From the NCBI GenBank assembly GCA_013146195.2, contig CM028379.1, forward strand, positions 93,291,401 through 93,355,400: a stretch of DNA of 64,000 bases, in the 5' to 3' direction. Of this stretch, positions 63,109 to 64,000 are shown piece after piece. This stretch comes from Codonopsis lanceolata (Eukaryota; Streptophyta; Magnoliopsida; Asterales; Campanulaceae). Position numbers and translations under genes: made by a program. Position 1 is the stretch's first letter, and every line of letters begins with the position of its first letter. Under the pieces are notes generated by a model. It was not told where the DNA came from, searched no databases, and worked only from the letters and a program-made list of their open reading frames with translations.

Positions 63109-63271
63109 AAAAGAGCCGCGACTCACCGGCGGATATTTTACAAAACTACCGCTACTCACCAGCGGTAGTTTTATAAAACAGTCGCAACTTAATAGCGGTT
63201 GTTTTATATAACTACCGCTGGTGAGTAGCGGTAGTTTTGTAAAATATCCGCCGGTGAGTCGCGGCTCTTTT
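63109..63271. repeat. Palindromic 33-bp array of MULE-3
   Basis: Five units in 33-bp phase from 63114. The outer 62 bp of the two arms are perfect reverse complements, centred at 63190. Five bases differ from the left arm of the MULE-2 array, and the right arm carries the complementary change at all five. Confidence 0.95.
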
Positions 63272-63475
63272 TGATAAAAACGTTTTTTTCCGAAAAAAGA
63301 AACATGTATTTAAAAAAAAAAAAAACCTTATTTGATGTATTCATTTTGGACATGATTGTTAGATAAAAAATTTGCGAATTTGTGTGTACATAATTGTTCG
63401 ATAATTATATTTTGTCTATTTGGGCTTGTTGTCATGCATTTACTATAACACTATAATTGTGCAAAACTAACAAGT

Positions 63476-64000
63476 ATTGACCCCCTACACTTTTTGAAAC
63501 TTAACAATTAACCCCTACACTTTTTGAAACTTAACAATTAACCCCCTAGACTTTTCAAAATTTAACAATTCACCCCCTAAACTCTTTGAAACTTAACAAT
63601 TCAATCCCTACACTTTTACAAATTTAACAATTCACCCCCACACTTTTTGAAACTTAAAAATTCACCCCTACACTTTAACAAATTTAACAATTCACCCCCT
63701 AAACTGTTTCAAACTTAACAATTAACCCCCTAAACTTTAACAAATTTAACAACTCACCCCCACACTTTTTGAAACTTAAAAATTAACCCCCTACAAAATT
63801 TAACAATTCACCCTCTGCATTTTTTGAAACTTAACAATTCAACCCCTAAACTTTTACAAATTTAACAATTCACCCCTACACTTTATGAAACTTAGTTACA
63901 ATTAACCCCCTACACTTTTACAAAATTTAACAATTCACCCCCTGTATTTTTTGAAACTTAACAATTCAACCCCTAAACTTTTACAAATTTAACAATTCAC
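63476..64000. repeat. Minisatellite of MULE-3 (about 30-bp unit), cut by the window end
   Basis: Head-to-tail units with the ACAATTAACCCCTACACTTT core and alternating TTTTTGAAACTTA / TTTTACAAATTTA ends, as in MULE-2 at 29662. At least 17 units are visible before the edge. Confidence 0.95.

Larger units (their letters stand above)
62612..64000. mobile_element. MULE-3: left end of a second copy of the MULE-2 family, running off the window
   Basis: Starts CAGAACACCTAAACGCAACACC, like 28838, and follows MULE-2 in order: C-rich tract, CT-rich stretch, TCTGTTTCAATTTGG doublet, palindromic 33-bp array (63109-63271), AAACATGTATTT, GGACATGATTGTTAGATAAA and the minisatellite from 63476. It differs by small indels and substitutions. 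The expected PMD gene would lie past the right edge. Confidence 0.9.

Overview
This window is nuclear DNA of a flowering plant, most likely a eudicot. Evidence: an intact plant-type Mediator subunit 4 gene, plant-specific transposon proteins (plant mobile domain, FAR1/MULE transposase), Ty1/copia and Ty3/gypsy LTR retrotransposons with plant primer-binding sites, and Stowaway/Tourist MITEs. No species can be named. Almost everything except MED4 is mobile DNA, mostly decayed and nested. Two runs of exactly 100 N (2003-2102, 44891-44990) are scaffold gaps.

Layout: 1-1990 is a minus-strand Ty3/gypsy pol fragment with a second RNase H (Tat/Ogre type). 2103-8782 (element A) is the 3' part of a SIRE/Maximus-like copia element: decayed pol, env-like region and 3' LTR. 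8783-15690 (element B) is a related element with gag and a long env-like region but no pol. 15691-18416 (element C) is a third copia element with a 245-bp LTR. A seems to sit in B's 5' LTR, and B in C's pol.

About 18.6-24.1 kb is a Mutator-like element (MULE-1) with a plus-strand plant mobile domain (PMD) pseudogene and a minus-strand transposase tail (SWIM zinc finger plus OTU peptidase remnant). 24666-25871 is MED4 on the minus strand, the only convincing host gene, probably with a 5'UTR intron.

28.84-37.51 kb is a second MULE (MULE-2) with the same kind of cargo: a PMD gene on plus; FAR1 DNA-binding domain, MULE transposase, SWIM finger and OTU peptidase on minus. The left end of a further copy (MULE-3) starts at 62612 and runs off the window. 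Both MULE families have subterminal arrays of hairpin-forming units with a period of 33 bp, unrelated in sequence but alike in design. In MULE-2 and MULE-3 the left array folds into a 163-bp palindrome whose arms have changed together. This, with the shared PMD + transposase + OTU gene set, is the most interesting system here.

37.5-39.1 kb holds MITEs and a tRNA-derived SINE. 39147-44890 (element D) is a decayed plus-strand Ty3/gypsy element. 44991-54534 (element E) is a minus-strand Athila-like element with a tRNA-Asp primer site, gag-pol and an env-like remnant. E is inserted in copia element F (54535-60588). F's RNase H is also split by a solo LTR (57153-58998), and F carries a Mutator-type MITE with a perfect 10-bp target duplication. 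The right end holds Stowaway and Tourist-like MITEs, an RNase H remnant and MULE-3.
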